From: Planctomycetota bacterium | GTDB taxonomy: Bacteria > Planctomycetota > Planctomycetia > Pirellulales > Pirellulaceae | Direction: 5' to 3' | Length of the DNA: 44,444 bases | Assembly: GCA_029259935.1 (NCBI GenBank) | Contig: JAJDEH010000280.1 | Coordinates: 1-44,444, forward strand | Shown: piece by piece, positions 23,887 to 34,185 of the stretch | Numbering within the stretch: the stretch's first letter is position 1 | Layout of the letters: every line of letters begins with the position of its first letter | Position numbers and translations under genes: made by a program | Notes under the pieces: model-generated | What the model saw: the letters and a program-made list of their open reading frames with translations, nothing else | What the model was told of the DNA's origin: nothing | The model's database searches: none

Positions 23887-23997
23887 CAGGAAGGCGAGCG
23901 ATTCGCGATCGGCACCATCGACGCGCGTGCGACACAACGCCAAGCAACACGAGCGAGGCAAATGTGGCCAGCCTCAACTTCGTGCTGCAAGTTTGCA

Positions 23998-25335
23998 TCA
24001 GACCTCTGTCAGTCGCTGATCGGAATCGCCAAAGCGATCGAGGTGAACGCCTAGCTTGTCCATCATCGACAAATACAGGCTGCACATCTTGCGGTTCGGT
24101 TTGCCGAGGTAGTCGAGGATGCGGCCGGTCTTGATCTGACCGCCGCCGCTGCCGAGCATCACGACTGGCAATTGATCGTTGTTGTGGTTGCCGGTCATCA
24201 TGCTGGACAGGTAGAGGATCATTGAGTTATCCAGCAGCGTGCGTTCGCCTTCCTGCACCGCATCCAGCTTCTTGGCGATGTAAGCGACCTGCTCGGTGAA
24301 GAATCGATTGACTTTCAACCAATCGCCGTTGTTCGTGTGCGACAGCAGGTGATGGATCATGTAATCGATGCCTTGCGTCGCCCCGCGATCGGACGTCAGG
24401 TTGGGAAACCGCAATGACGAATGATCATTGTTCAGCTTCAACGTGCAGACGCGCGTCGCATCCGTGCGAAAAGCCAGCACCAGAATGTCGCACATCAAAC
24501 GCATGTGATCGTCGATGTCTTGCGGGATCCCATCGGTGGGACGAGCAGTGTCGGGCTTGTTGAGTGTCGGTCGCCAGCCTTGCAGACGTCGCGATTTACC
24601 CGCGTTTTCGATTCGTTTTTCAACTTCTCGAACCGATTCGAGGTATTCCTCCAAACGTTGCTTGTCGGACTGGCTAATCTTGCCGCGCAAACCGCCGGCC
24701 TCTTCGAGAACCGCATCCAGGACGCTCGAATCGGTCCGTCCGACTTCATCGCGAAACAGGCGATCAAAGGCTAACGCGGGATAAAGCTCCAGCGGCGTCG
24801 GCGTGGAAGGTGAACTCCACGAAATGTGCGAGCTGTAAATCATCGAGTAGTTCTTGTGCAGCGCGGCGATGGAATGTTCGCAGCCCAATACAAGGCTATC
24901 GACCTTCGTCTGGTCGGCAAACTGGCGAGCGACGACCTGATCCATGCTGACACCGGAACGGATTTCTCCACCGTTGGCCAGGTGTGCACCCGTCAGCAGA
25001 TTTCCCGTTTGGCAACTGTGAATTCCGCCGATCCGAGCTTCCGCGTTATACAGCCCACGCAGGAACAACATCTTCTCGCGAAACGGATGCAGCGACTCAA
25101 GCACCTTGCCGAGTTCCATCTTGTCGCCGGTGCCCTTGGCCCACCATTCGTTGCTATGAAAACCATTTCCCGCAAACAGACACGCCAGCCGAACGGGTGG
25201 ATTGGATGAAACGTTTTTCGACGTATCGTCGCCCCAGACCGACGCTGACTCCAGCCAAGGCAAAGCTACCGTTACGCCGATGCCACGCAGGAACATGCGT
25301 CGTGAGACAGAATGAGGTGGGGAGGATGTTGCCAT
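23998..25335 (-). CDS. DUF1552 protein, Tat-exported (pair A)
   Basis: 445 aa from the ATG at 25335, chosen because GGAAAG lies six bases upstream; a longer start at 25380 would overlap the upstream gene. A twin-arginine signal SRRMFLRGIGVTVALPWLES starts near residue 11. The rest follows the DUF1552 pattern: LFAGNGFHSNEW, VSMDQVVARQFAD, LDAVLEEAGGLRGKISQSDK, the RTDATRVCTLKLNNDHS segment and YLSSMMTGNHNNDQLPVVML. DUF1552 proteins are encoded beside DUF1592 cytochromes across planctomycetes and are related to sulfatase-like folds by some annotations; their function is unknown. Confidence 0.88.
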   Translation of the reverse strand: MATSSPPHSVSRRMFLRGIGVTVALPWLESASVWGDDTSKNVSSNPPVRLACLFAGNGFHSNEWWAKGTGDKMELGKVLESLHPFREKMLFLRGLYNAEARIGGIHSCQTGNLLTGAHLANGGEIRSGVSMDQVVARQFADQTKVDSLVLGCEHSIAALHKNYSMIYSSHISWSSPSTPTPLELYPALAFDRLFRDEVGRTDSSVLDAVLEEAGGLRGKISQSDKQRLEEYLESVREVEKRIENAGKSRRLQGWRPTLNKPDTARPTDGIPQDIDDHMRLMCDILVLAFRTDATRVCTLKLNNDHSSLRFPNLTSDRGATQGIDYMIHHLLSHTNNGDWLKVNRFFTEQVAYIAKKLDAVQEGERTLLDNSMILYLSSMMTGNHNNDQLPVVMLGSGGGQIKTGRILDYLGKPNRKMCSLYLSMMDKLGVHLDRFGDSDQRLTEV

Positions 25336-25357
25336 ATCGGCTTTCCGTGAGTGGTTG

Positions 25358-28300
25358 CTATTGGTCATCGGGATAGTCACTTCCGCGGATCATCCGAAAC
25401 TGTTTGCTTTGTACGATTGCCAACACTGCGTTGGAAACTCCACCGTCTTTCTCCATCTCCGTCATCATCTGGTCGATCAGAATCGTGTCAGACAGTGTAA
25501 CAGAACGCCCCAAGGCGTAGCCGAGAAGTCTTCGACAAAACAGCTTCGCGATCGTGTCCTCTTTCTGTGTTAGCAAATAATCGCGCAATCCCTCGATTCC
25601 TTCGAATTCGGTTCCGTCGCGAAGTTTCGCCTGAGAATCAATTGGCAGTCCGCCAAGGTCTTTGTCACGCAGTCGACCGATCGGGTCGTATTTCTCTAAT
25701 GCAAAGCCGAACGGGTCGATCCGTTGGTGACAGACTGCGCATTGAGCGGCGCTAACATGCTTCTCCACGACTTGGCGCATGGTGAGGCCGTCGTTGCCGG
25801 TTTCCTGTTCGGGTAACTGAGGAACGTTCGGCGGCGGATTAGGTAATTTTTCGCCGAGCAATGTTTCCACGATCCAATTGCCACGCAGCACGGGGCTCGT
25901 CCGTGACGCGCCCGCTTGTTTGGTTTGAACACTGGCCAAGCCCAGAATTCCGCCACGGCCGTATTTTTTCACGCCTTCAACCCGCCGCCACTGTTCGCCG
26001 CTCACACCGGGTATGCCGTAATGTTTCGCCAGTGTTTCGTTCAGGAAAGTGTAGTCGGCGTCAAGGATCTGGGTTACCAAGCGGTTGTTTTGAAACAAAT
26101 CCTGGAAGAACAGAATCGACTCCTCGTAGATCGCCTGGCGAAGATTCGCGTCGAACGTGGGAAACAGCTTCTCGTTCTTTTCCTTCTGCTCGTCGAATCC
26201 ACGCACGTGAATCCATTGCGTACCAAACTCGATTGCCAACGCTCGCACGCGATCGTCTTTCAACATGCGTCTAGTTTGCTCGGTGAGAATCGCCGGTTCA
26301 CGCAGCCTGCCCGCGGCGGCGAGCTGCCGCAATTCTTCGTCCGGTATCGAAGCCCAGAGAAAATAACTCAGCCGGCTAGCCAGTTCCCAATCGTTGACAG
26401 GGCGAGCAAGCTTTCCTGGCGGCGGCGGTTCGAGATGCAACAGGAACGAAGGCGACATGAAGACACGAGCCAGAACGCCGCGAAACGCGTCTTCATGCGA
26501 GACATCTTTTTTGCGAAGCGATTGGTACAGTGTTTGTAAGCCGTTCGTTTCAGACGCTAACAACGGTCGGCGATAGGCACGGGCAGCAAAGTCGAGCAAC
26601 TGCTTCATCTGTCGCGGCGCGGCAGCTTCGAAATCGCGTTCAAAGTCTTCGGCCCGCTTGAGGAACACGGGACGTTGGCCCTCGAAATAGTCCAGCAACT
26701 GTTTTGGTTGATCTTGGGTTACAAAACCGATGAACAACGGCAAGTATTCATTCTCAACGACCGGAAACTTGGTGATAAATCGGTGTTCTTGCCAGAGACG
26801 GTCGATTAGCTGCGTCTGCTGCTTGTCGAGGAACAAACGCAGTAACGGTTCGTCTTCGCGATGAAAGGTCTTCAAACAAACGACTTCGTCAAGCGGAATG
26901 ACGTGCGGATAACAAATGTTTGGCGGGAAGAGGCCGCGGAATTCCGCGAGACCGGTAAGAAGCTGCTTGTGCCCTGGTCCGTTCGGTTTCGTGATGACAG
27001 GCGCTTTTGCATCCAACGCCGTGATTGCCGTGGGCCGCCTGGTCAGGACTTGCATCTGGACGAGCCGATCCTTCGAATCGGCTTCGAGCTTCCCGTCAGC
27101 GACGAACTGCCGCTCACGGAATATTTCGGCCGGCAATCGCACCTCGATCACCTCGCCAATCGGAACGATCAGGCTGTCTTCGTCGGCGGGGCGGCCCAGT
27201 GGATGCTTGCCGAATTGCTCTTTCAGCAGCCCGAAGGGCGATTGCTTCGATGTTTTCGCGAGACTCGTCAGGTCGATCCCCGTTAGCAACGGACCGCTGA
27301 CGGAGGCGAGACTGTCGTACAAGCCACGATCCGAATGCTTTTCATCGGCAGGTCGCACCCCGGTCATCAAGGTCTGCAACTGCTTCGCGAGTTTGCCGGC
27401 ATCCGTTCGTCGCGCGGGATCCGAAGCCGCCGTCCGCCAGCGGGCCAAGAGCGAATTGGTATCGACAGCGGAACCGGACTTGAGTGACCTGGCGTCGGAT
27501 CGTCCTTTCACGAAACTCCAAACATCCTTGTTACCGTGGCCATCCGCCTGAGGGTTTCCGTCGAGAACATTGTTGGCCACATCGGTCGCCAAATCCCAAA
27601 CGCGGGCTTTTTCATTGCCCACCTCGGTCACAGTCAACGCAATTTCCGTGAGATCGCACACGTGACTACCGTCGCGTGCATCGATGGCCAGGAAGATGGA
27701 ATCGCCCGTCGCCACTTTTAGCTCCTGCGGTGCAACATCCGACGCCTTTCCAAGATCAACCGCTCCTTCGGCAACGATCGCCGATCGACTGGGCGTTTGT
27801 TTCTCAAGCCACCAAGCGAATCCGTTTCCGCAGTTCGCATGAGCATCGGCAACTTTGGCGGTGACACGAATCCGTCCATTGAACGGGCTCTTCCACACGG
27901 CCGCCACAAACTCAGTCGGCGTCGGATGCACCGTTACCATGTGAGGCGAAACGCGGCCGGGAACGTTTTCCGTTTTGTCGGAAGAGTTCGAAATCAAAAT
28001 GGGAAGGTCCGCCCCTTTCGGCTTCCATCCGTTGATCGCCGGCCGTTGAGTGTTGGCCGGAGTTTTTTCATCGAGCAATTGGACGGTAACCGCGGGTACA
28101 ACTCGGCCCGATTCCGCGACCCGTTTCGTTTGCTTCGTCAACGGTTTGACGTCCAACACGGCGATCCAGCGTTTCAGCCATGCTTCGTCCAGGCGGCGTT
28201 TCGCGGCTAGGTCGTTCAACGACAGCTTGGAGTTGTTGGCCGCTTCCACGGACGCCGAAAGGTACGCTTCCGTGTGGGCGAACAGCTTCGAGTAGTCGAT

Positions 28301-29569
28301 TTCAAATTGCGGCCCGAATTCTTGATAGTCACGCAGCGCCAGCGTTGGCAACTTGTTCCCTTCGAAACGAGGCGCGTGCCAAACAACGTGGCCTTTGCTC
28401 GCAGCGGCACGCAATTCGCGAGCCACGAGATAAAGCACGACTTGGCTTTGGCCGGGAGCCGGTTTCAAACTCACTTTGATCGACTGGATTTCACTGACGT
28501 CCGGCTCCTTGGCCACCGCTCGCACCGAGTTCCCATACCGATAGCTGCCAATCGGCACGAAGTTCCACAACGGATCACGCCACGCGGAAACTTCTGCGAC
28601 GATCGCTCCAACGTCACTCACTTTCGCCGTCCGCCAACGAGCGCGAACTCGATCGAGCGGGTAGGATTCTTCCTTGCCGTTTAATGCCCGCCAAAGTTTT
28701 TCCAAGTATTTCAGACTCAGCTTTTCGCGAGCCGCGACCGCATCCAGCTTCACTTTGCCGGACTGCAAATCCTCGCGGTGGCGCACCAGAGCAGCCACGT
28801 AAGGTTGTAAAGGCAAAGTGCCGTCGCGAGTGAATTGCCAGTAAAACTTCCGCAACTCCGCTAGGCTTTCATCGGTCCAATCTCGTCGAGTCCGTGTCGG
28901 CGAAAAGCGAAACCCGTCGGGCAGCAGTACGGCATGGGACGCGATTTCCTTGGCAGCATTCACGTACTTGGCCATCAACGCCGGCGACATGGAAAGGGCT
29001 TCAGCCGCATTGGTAAATCCTTCGCCAGCCGCGCCGTCAGCGGGAAAATCCCTCGTCGGTTTCAGACCGACGCCAGTCAGATCGCGAATCGTGTTGTTGT
29101 ATTCCGTATTGCTGAGTCGCCGCAACGGCACTCGTCCAGGATCACCCGCCCGCGCGCGAGCTTCGTCGTCAAGCAAACGTCGCGTCCAGCCAATCAGCAA
29201 ATTCCGCTGTTCAGCCGTTGGCTGAGGCTTATCTTTCGGCGGCATCTCGCGAGTCTCAAGCTGCAAGATCATCGCCTGCCACGGCTTCACATCTTTCCGC
29301 ACATCGACTGGCGACGCGAACCGCTCCAGGTCAAGCTCGCCCTTCTGTTCTTTCATCGAATGGCAACCAAGGCAGTACGTGGCAAGAACCGGTCTGACTT
29401 CGGCGGCAAACATCGCTTCGTGGTCCGCTTTCGACTTCGAGTCAACGGCTGCTTCGTCCGCACGCGACTCCCGCGGCCGGACAAGAAAAAACTGAGCGAT
29501 GCACATCAAACCGACGACCATGCGTCTAGACATCCGCAATGCCGACACGTCGGGAAGGTTAGTTTTCAT
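25358..29569 (-). CDS. Very large secreted DUF1592-family cytochrome c protein (pair A)
   Basis: 1403 aa from the ATG at 29569; an in-frame start at 29662 would add 31 residues. A signal peptide (MSRRMVVGLMCIAQFFLVRP) is followed by a planctomycete-type cytochrome c with YCLGCH, DUF1587 (PLRRLSNTEYNNTIRDLTGV), a long middle region of roughly 600 residues, then DUF1595/1592, DUF1588 with CAVCHQRIDPFGFAL, and DUF1585 (LFCRRLLGYALGRSVTL). Typical relatives are about 750-900 aa, so the middle region is an insertion. It may be a carbohydrate-binding-like beta domain. It is probably periplasmic. The DUF1552 partner follows 22 nt downstream. Confidence 0.85.
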   Translation of the reverse strand: MKTNLPDVSALRMSRRMVVGLMCIAQFFLVRPRESRADEAAVDSKSKADHEAMFAAEVRPVLATYCLGCHSMKEQKGELDLERFASPVDVRKDVKPWQAMILQLETREMPPKDKPQPTAEQRNLLIGWTRRLLDDEARARAGDPGRVPLRRLSNTEYNNTIRDLTGVGLKPTRDFPADGAAGEGFTNAAEALSMSPALMAKYVNAAKEIASHAVLLPDGFRFSPTRTRRDWTDESLAELRKFYWQFTRDGTLPLQPYVAALVRHREDLQSGKVKLDAVAAREKLSLKYLEKLWRALNGKEESYPLDRVRARWRTAKVSDVGAIVAEVSAWRDPLWNFVPIGSYRYGNSVRAVAKEPDVSEIQSIKVSLKPAPGQSQVVLYLVARELRAAASKGHVVWHAPRFEGNKLPTLALRDYQEFGPQFEIDYSKLFAHTEAYLSASVEAANNSKLSLNDLAAKRRLDEAWLKRWIAVLDVKPLTKQTKRVAESGRVVPAVTVQLLDEKTPANTQRPAINGWKPKGADLPILISNSSDKTENVPGRVSPHMVTVHPTPTEFVAAVWKSPFNGRIRVTAKVADAHANCGNGFAWWLEKQTPSRSAIVAEGAVDLGKASDVAPQELKVATGDSIFLAIDARDGSHVCDLTEIALTVTEVGNEKARVWDLATDVANNVLDGNPQADGHGNKDVWSFVKGRSDARSLKSGSAVDTNSLLARWRTAASDPARRTDAGKLAKQLQTLMTGVRPADEKHSDRGLYDSLASVSGPLLTGIDLTSLAKTSKQSPFGLLKEQFGKHPLGRPADEDSLIVPIGEVIEVRLPAEIFRERQFVADGKLEADSKDRLVQMQVLTRRPTAITALDAKAPVITKPNGPGHKQLLTGLAEFRGLFPPNICYPHVIPLDEVVCLKTFHREDEPLLRLFLDKQQTQLIDRLWQEHRFITKFPVVENEYLPLFIGFVTQDQPKQLLDYFEGQRPVFLKRAEDFERDFEAAAPRQMKQLLDFAARAYRRPLLASETNGLQTLYQSLRKKDVSHEDAFRGVLARVFMSPSFLLHLEPPPPGKLARPVNDWELASRLSYFLWASIPDEELRQLAAAGRLREPAILTEQTRRMLKDDRVRALAIEFGTQWIHVRGFDEQKEKNEKLFPTFDANLRQAIYEESILFFQDLFQNNRLVTQILDADYTFLNETLAKHYGIPGVSGEQWRRVEGVKKYGRGGILGLASVQTKQAGASRTSPVLRGNWIVETLLGEKLPNPPPNVPQLPEQETGNDGLTMRQVVEKHVSAAQCAVCHQRIDPFGFALEKYDPIGRLRDKDLGGLPIDSQAKLRDGTEFEGIEGLRDYLLTQKEDTIAKLFCRRLLGYALGRSVTLSDTILIDQMMTEMEKDGGVSNAVLAIVQSKQFRMIRGSDYPDDQ

Positions 29570-29740
29570 AGAGCTACCGTTCGGTACGAGCTTATGATGT
29601 TGCCCGTTATGAATTTGCGAAATGATGAAAAGCAAAATCATAACGGGGGCTGAGACAGGCACGCAGGTGGGAAACGGATTATAGTCTTACAATCGCCAAA
29701 ACGCGTTACAATTCAAGCAAAGTCGAAATCCGAGTGTACC

Positions 29741-30065
29741 ATGAAGCCAACCTGCCTGATCCTTTTGTTCGTATTGGGCGGCCTGGATGGACAACGGCGT
29801 GCTGGTCTGTTTTGACGGCAAGACCGGCATCGAACAATATCGACATCGGTTGGGCGGCAATTGCAACTCATCCCCCATCGCCAGTGACGGCCGCATCTAC
29901 GTCAGCAACAATGCCGGCACCACCTTCGTTGTTCAAGCTGGTCCCCAGTTCCATCTGCTGGCCGAGAACAACGTGGGCGAAAGAATCACGGCGTCGCCTG
30001 CGATCTCCGGAGACTGGTTGATCCTGCGCACCGACTCGCAGTTGTTTTGCATTGGCGAACGGTGA
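29741..30065 (+). pseudogene. Truncated PQQ-like beta-propeller (BamB-type) gene
   Basis: An ATG at 29741 starts a clean signal peptide (MKPTCLILLFVLGGL), but that frame stops at 29815. From 29787 a different frame carries the C-terminal blades of a PQQ-like propeller: MDNGVLVCFDGKTGIEQYRH, then NSSPIASDGRIYVSNNAGTT, and GERITASPAISGDWLILRTD, ending normally at 30065. The two pieces are the two ends of one gene, with the middle (hundreds of codons) deleted and the frame shifted. It is therefore a pseudogene; the last 92 codons could still be translated. Confidence 0.7.
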
Positions 30066-30140
30066 TTTTATCGTTCTTATTTATTGGTAGGACGAAAAAT
30101 TCTGCCACCGGGCGCGCGTTGGAATGGATGGGTTGGTAGA

Positions 30141-30178
30141 ATCGAAGTCATTGTGGCCAATCGAAGTCACTGTGGCCA
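30141..30178. repeat. Two 19-bp tandem units
   Basis: ATCGAAGTCATTGTGGCCA followed directly by the same unit with one change (C for T at position 11). It lies 17 bp upstream of the DUF1592 gene at 30195, possibly in its leader or promoter. Confidence 0.8.
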
Positions 30179-30194
30179 ATAGCGGCGTCATGAA

Positions 30195-32816
30195 ATGAAC
30201 AAGAATCGCGGAATACTCTTAAGTGTTATTGCGATCCTTCTCGTGGGTCCCACTGCGAATTGTGAGTCGCAGGACCAATCGCCGGCTGCCTCCGAATACG
30301 CGAAATCGGTGCAGCCGTTCATCGCGCGGCATTGTCTGGCGTGCCACGCGGCGAAGACGGCCAAGGCTGGGTATCGCATCGATCTGCTGGGAAGCGATTT
30401 CACCGCGCCGAGCGTCGCTGAGCAGTGGAAGGAAGTGATCGACCGGATCAACTCGGGTGAGATGCCGCCGGACGATCGGCCACGACCGGATGCGAAGCAA
30501 GCGGCTGAGTTGGTGACTTGGGTGAACGGACGATTGCGGGAGGTTGAACTTGCCGCGAAGAATGCGGGCGGACGTATTCCGATGCGGCGGCTGAATCGTG
30601 ACGAGTACGCCAACACGGTGCGCGACTTATTGAAACTCGACGAACTGGTCGTCCGGCCGCTGACCGAGGAATTGCCGGCTGACGGACTGGCCGAAGGGTT
30701 TGATCGGCTCGGCGTGGCGCTGTTTTTCGATCAGACGCAGATCGAACGGAGTCTCGCGGTGGCCAAGAAGCTCGCCGCGCGAGCTATCGTCACTGAACCG
30801 CCGAAGGTCAATCGATTGGATTACGGGTTTGAATTCCACCGAATTCGACCGAGACCCGACAAGGTGCCGGTCTTTCCCGGCTTCAAACACACGATCCCGC
30901 GCGGCGCGAACGATCAAATCGTTCACCCCAAACACATCGAATTCATTCAGGGCGGCCCCACTTATCGCCGCGAGTATGACGGTTGGGGCGTGGTCGCACA
31001 TTTCGCGATCAGCAAAGTCGTCACGCAAGATGGTTACTATCGGTTTCGCATCAAGGCCAAGGTGGACAACCGCGGGCGGACCCAGGCGAACAAGTTCAAG
31101 CTGCGTTATGCGCTGAATTCACCAATCCAGGTCGAAGAAGAAGTGAAGCTCGAGCCGTCCGGCGTGACCGAGGCGGTGTTGTTCCTGCGCGGGCCGGCGA
31201 ACGGCGAAGTAAAAGGCCCGCAGGTCTTCAACATGCTGTGGAATCACACCGAGAAAGCGGTGATTACCGAGCCGAAGTACAAGCGTGTCTTCTCGAACTG
31301 GACCCGTCTGCGCGGGTTGCTCGAACGAGCCGCCACGAACCGGGCTCCACGGACGGAGGTCGACGCGTTGAAGAAAGAACGCCGCGAGATCGAGAAGCAG
31401 TTAAACGCCTGGACCGGCGTGGCCAACATCTACAATCCGGAGATGGACCTCGACAAGCTGCCTCGGCTGTTGCTGGAGTCGATCGAAATCGAAGGGCCGA
31501 TTCAAGAGGAGTGGCCGCCAGCCAGCCACAAGACACTCTTCTTTGCGGGCGATGAACGCCACGACGACGCTTATGTCCGCGAAATGTTTGCCCGGTTCCT
31601 ACCGCGTGCTTACCGCCGGCCGGTCACCGGCGAAGAAATCGACTCAGTCGTGGCGGTCGTCAAGGATGCGCAAACCGCCGACAAGCTTTCGTTCCACGAC
31701 GCGATGCGGGTCGGCTTGCAGCGCGTACTCTGCGCGCCGGGTTTCCTGTTCCTCGAAGAACCCGCTGGCGAGCAGGGAAAGCCGCGACCGCTGAACGATC
31801 ATGAACTTGCGGCGCGGTTGTCATATTTCCTGTGGAGTACGATGCCGGATGACGAGTTGTTCAAACTGGCAGCCGCCGGCAAGCTGCGCGACCCGACCGT
31901 CGTCACGGAGCAGGTCCAGCGGATGCTCACCGACCCTAAGTCGGAACAATTCGTGACGAATTTCGCCGGCCAGTGGCTGTCGGTGCGCGATTACGGTTCG
32001 ATCAAACCAGCCGCCGAGTATCGGGATTACGACCCGCCGCTGGAACAGGCTTCACAGCAAGAGCCGTTTGCATTCTTCGCCGAAGTGCTGAACAACAACC
32101 TGCCGATTACGTCGTTCATCGACAGCGATTTCCTGGTGATTAACGAGCGGCTGGCTCGGCATTACGGCATCGCGGGAGTCAAAGGCACGGAGTTCCGACG
32201 CGTCGCGATCGAGCCCGAACATCATCGCGGTGGTGTGTTAGGAATGGCCGGGTTGATGACGTATCTGGCCGACGGCACACGGACGCTGCCGATGCGCCGC
32301 GGGACGTGGGTGTTGCGGGAACTGATGAACGATCCGCCCAACAATCCACCACCAAACGCCGGGGAGATTCAGCCCAACACGTCGGGCAAGAACCTGACGG
32401 TTCGTCAGCGGCTCGAACTGCATCGTCGCGACGAAGTGTGCGCGTCGTGCCATGCGAAGCTCGATCCTTACGGTCTGGCCTTGGAAAACTACGACGCGAT
32501 CGGCGCGTGGCGCGAGCGATTCAACGGCGAGGGCTTTCGCGGTCGCAACGGCCCCGTGCTGGATGTGAGCGGAGCATTCCCCAACGGGCGCAAGTTTGCC
32601 ACATTGGAAGAATACAAGACTGGGTTGATGGCGGAAAAAGACAAGTTCGCCCGGGCGCTGAGCATCAAGATGTTAACCTATGCCTTGTGCCGTCCCGTTG
32701 GATACACGGACCACAGCCTAGTCGAATCGCTGGTTGGAGAGTTAAAGAAGAACGATTACCGAATTCAATCGCTGATCCACGCGATCGTGGCCAGCGAACC
32801 GTTCAATACAAAGTAG
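30195..32816 (+). CDS. Secreted DUF1592-family cytochrome c protein (pair B)
   Basis: 873 aa. A signal peptide (about 1-22) is followed by HCLACH (46-51) of a planctomycete cytochrome c domain, DUF1587 (IPMRRLNRDEYANTVRDLLK), DUF1595-like ATEYRRP-type APRAYRRPVTGEEIDS region (FLPRAYRRPVTGEEIDSVVA), DUF1592 (LSYFLWSTMPDDELFKLAAA), DUF1588 (CASCHAKLDPYGLALENYDA) and DUF1585 at the end (LTYALCRPVGYTDHSL). It is probably periplasmic, binding one c-type haem and possibly a second CxxCH site. The DUF1552 partner starts 10 nt later. Confidence 0.88.
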   Translation: MNKNRGILLSVIAILLVGPTANCESQDQSPAASEYAKSVQPFIARHCLACHAAKTAKAGYRIDLLGSDFTAPSVAEQWKEVIDRINSGEMPPDDRPRPDAKQAAELVTWVNGRLREVELAAKNAGGRIPMRRLNRDEYANTVRDLLKLDELVVRPLTEELPADGLAEGFDRLGVALFFDQTQIERSLAVAKKLAARAIVTEPPKVNRLDYGFEFHRIRPRPDKVPVFPGFKHTIPRGANDQIVHPKHIEFIQGGPTYRREYDGWGVVAHFAISKVVTQDGYYRFRIKAKVDNRGRTQANKFKLRYALNSPIQVEEEVKLEPSGVTEAVLFLRGPANGEVKGPQVFNMLWNHTEKAVITEPKYKRVFSNWTRLRGLLERAATNRAPRTEVDALKKERREIEKQLNAWTGVANIYNPEMDLDKLPRLLLESIEIEGPIQEEWPPASHKTLFFAGDERHDDAYVREMFARFLPRAYRRPVTGEEIDSVVAVVKDAQTADKLSFHDAMRVGLQRVLCAPGFLFLEEPAGEQGKPRPLNDHELAARLSYFLWSTMPDDELFKLAAAGKLRDPTVVTEQVQRMLTDPKSEQFVTNFAGQWLSVRDYGSIKPAAEYRDYDPPLEQASQQEPFAFFAEVLNNNLPITSFIDSDFLVINERLARHYGIAGVKGTEFRRVAIEPEHHRGGVLGMAGLMTYLADGTRTLPMRRGTWVLRELMNDPPNNPPPNAGEIQPNTSGKNLTVRQRLELHRRDEVCASCHAKLDPYGLALENYDAIGAWRERFNGEGFRGRNGPVLDVSGAFPNGRKFATLEEYKTGLMAEKDKFARALSIKMLTYALCRPVGYTDHSLVESLVGELKKNDYRIQSLIHAIVASEPFNTK

Positions 32817-32826
32817 GAGCATTACC

Positions 32827-34179
32827 TTGAACATTCACCTACGCCACGTCGCCTTGCCTAGGCGAACGTTTTTGAAAGGGGCTGGCATCACGCTCGCGCT
32901 ACCCTGGCTTGAGGTGATGAGCAGCCATGCCGACTCGGTGACAACGGCCGGGTCGATCACCGAAGGTGAAACTCCGCGTCGCGCCGTGTTTTGCTTTTTC
33001 GGTCTGGGCATCAACGGCCGCGACTTCACGCCGCCGGATTCGGGTCGAGATTACAAAGCTACGCCGATTCTCAAACCGCTTGAAGCCCTGCAACGCGACT
33101 TCACTGTCGTATCGGGGTTGAAACTGACGCATTCAGGTGGCCATGTCGGCGACCGCACCTTCTTAACCGGCACCAACACGCGCAGCCCCGGCGCGAAGTT
33201 GCGTGTCTCGTGCGATCAGGAACTGGCCGCGGCGATCGGACGGCAAACTCGCTTCCCATCACTGACCCTGGGCATCAAACGTGGCACGGGCTTCGGCGGT
33301 TATTACGATCAAACGCTCTCCTGGAGTCCGAGCGGCACACCGATCCCGTCCGAGAATCGCCCGCATGTGTTATTCGATCAGCTCTTTCGGCAAGAGACCG
33401 CCGATACGTTAGACGAGCGCGAAGCTGAGTTCGCCCGTCGCGCGAGCGTGCTTGATTCACTGCGCGGCGAAGCGAAGCGTCTCAACGGCGGTCTGGGTGC
33501 CAATGACCGGCGCAAGCTAGACGAATACCTGACCGGGATTCGCGATCTGGAACGGCGGATGCAAGACGAGAAGGATTGGCTCCGCAAACCAAAGCCTTAC
33601 GTTGAGAAGTTGGAATTCGGTAAGGAACAAAGTCTCGATCCGGACAAGAAGGGCCTGGAATATCGTCGCTATCAACGTTTGATGTACGACGTGATCGCGT
33701 TGGCCCTGCAAACCGACAGCACGCGAGTGATTTCATACCTTGCGCGAATGGACGGTCAGGACGGCACCGGCTCGTGGCGCGACATGGGCAATCCGTACAA
33801 CTACCACGAGATGACGCATCACGGCGAAGACCCCGACAAGCTCAAGTGGTTCACTCAGTCCGATATCTGGTACATGGAAGACTGGGCGTATTTCCTGAAC
33901 AAGCTGAAATCGATCAAGGAAGGGGACGGCACACTGCTCGACCATACGCTGGTCGCCTACGGCAGCAGCGGTGGCTCGATCAACGCCCACCATAACCATC
34001 ACTTGCCCACGATGCTCGCCGGTGGTTCGCGTCTGGGAATCAAACACCAAGGGCACATCATCAAGGAAGACGTGCGGCTGGGAAATCTCTGGAGTACGAT
34101 TTTCGACCGCATGCAAGTCCCGCTGCCCGAGAATTTCCAGGGCGGCGAAGCGGACGGGATCGTGAAGGAACTTCTGTGA
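32827..34179 (+). CDS. DUF1552 protein, Tat-exported (pair B)
   Basis: 450 aa with a twin-arginine leader (ALPRRTFLKGAGITLALPWL). DUF1552 landmarks follow: FCFFGLGINGRDFTPP, GGHVGDRTFLTGTN, RKLDEYLTGIRDLERRMQDE, LMYDVIALALQTDSTRVISY and TLVAYGSSGGSINAHHNHHL. It lies 10 nt behind its DUF1592 partner, so the two are an operon. The RDLERRM helix and a His-rich segment are conserved with pairs A and C. The function of the family is not established. Confidence 0.88.
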   Translation: MNIHLRHVALPRRTFLKGAGITLALPWLEVMSSHADSVTTAGSITEGETPRRAVFCFFGLGINGRDFTPPDSGRDYKATPILKPLEALQRDFTVVSGLKLTHSGGHVGDRTFLTGTNTRSPGAKLRVSCDQELAAAIGRQTRFPSLTLGIKRGTGFGGYYDQTLSWSPSGTPIPSENRPHVLFDQLFRQETADTLDEREAEFARRASVLDSLRGEAKRLNGGLGANDRRKLDEYLTGIRDLERRMQDEKDWLRKPKPYVEKLEFGKEQSLDPDKKGLEYRRYQRLMYDVIALALQTDSTRVISYLARMDGQDGTGSWRDMGNPYNYHEMTHHGEDPDKLKWFTQSDIWYMEDWAYFLNKLKSIKEGDGTLLDHTLVAYGSSGGSINAHHNHHLPTMLAGGSRLGIKHQGHIIKEDVRLGNLWSTIFDRMQVPLPENFQGGEADGIVKELL

Positions 34180-34185
34180 TAGAAT

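Noticed and set aside
25916..29653. Several plus-strand frames of 100-240 codons
   Set aside because: All lie antisense to the long DUF1592 gene and look like high-GC shadows.
30141..30178. Tandem 19-bp units as a CRISPR array
   Set aside because: Units are directly adjacent with no spacer and only two are present.
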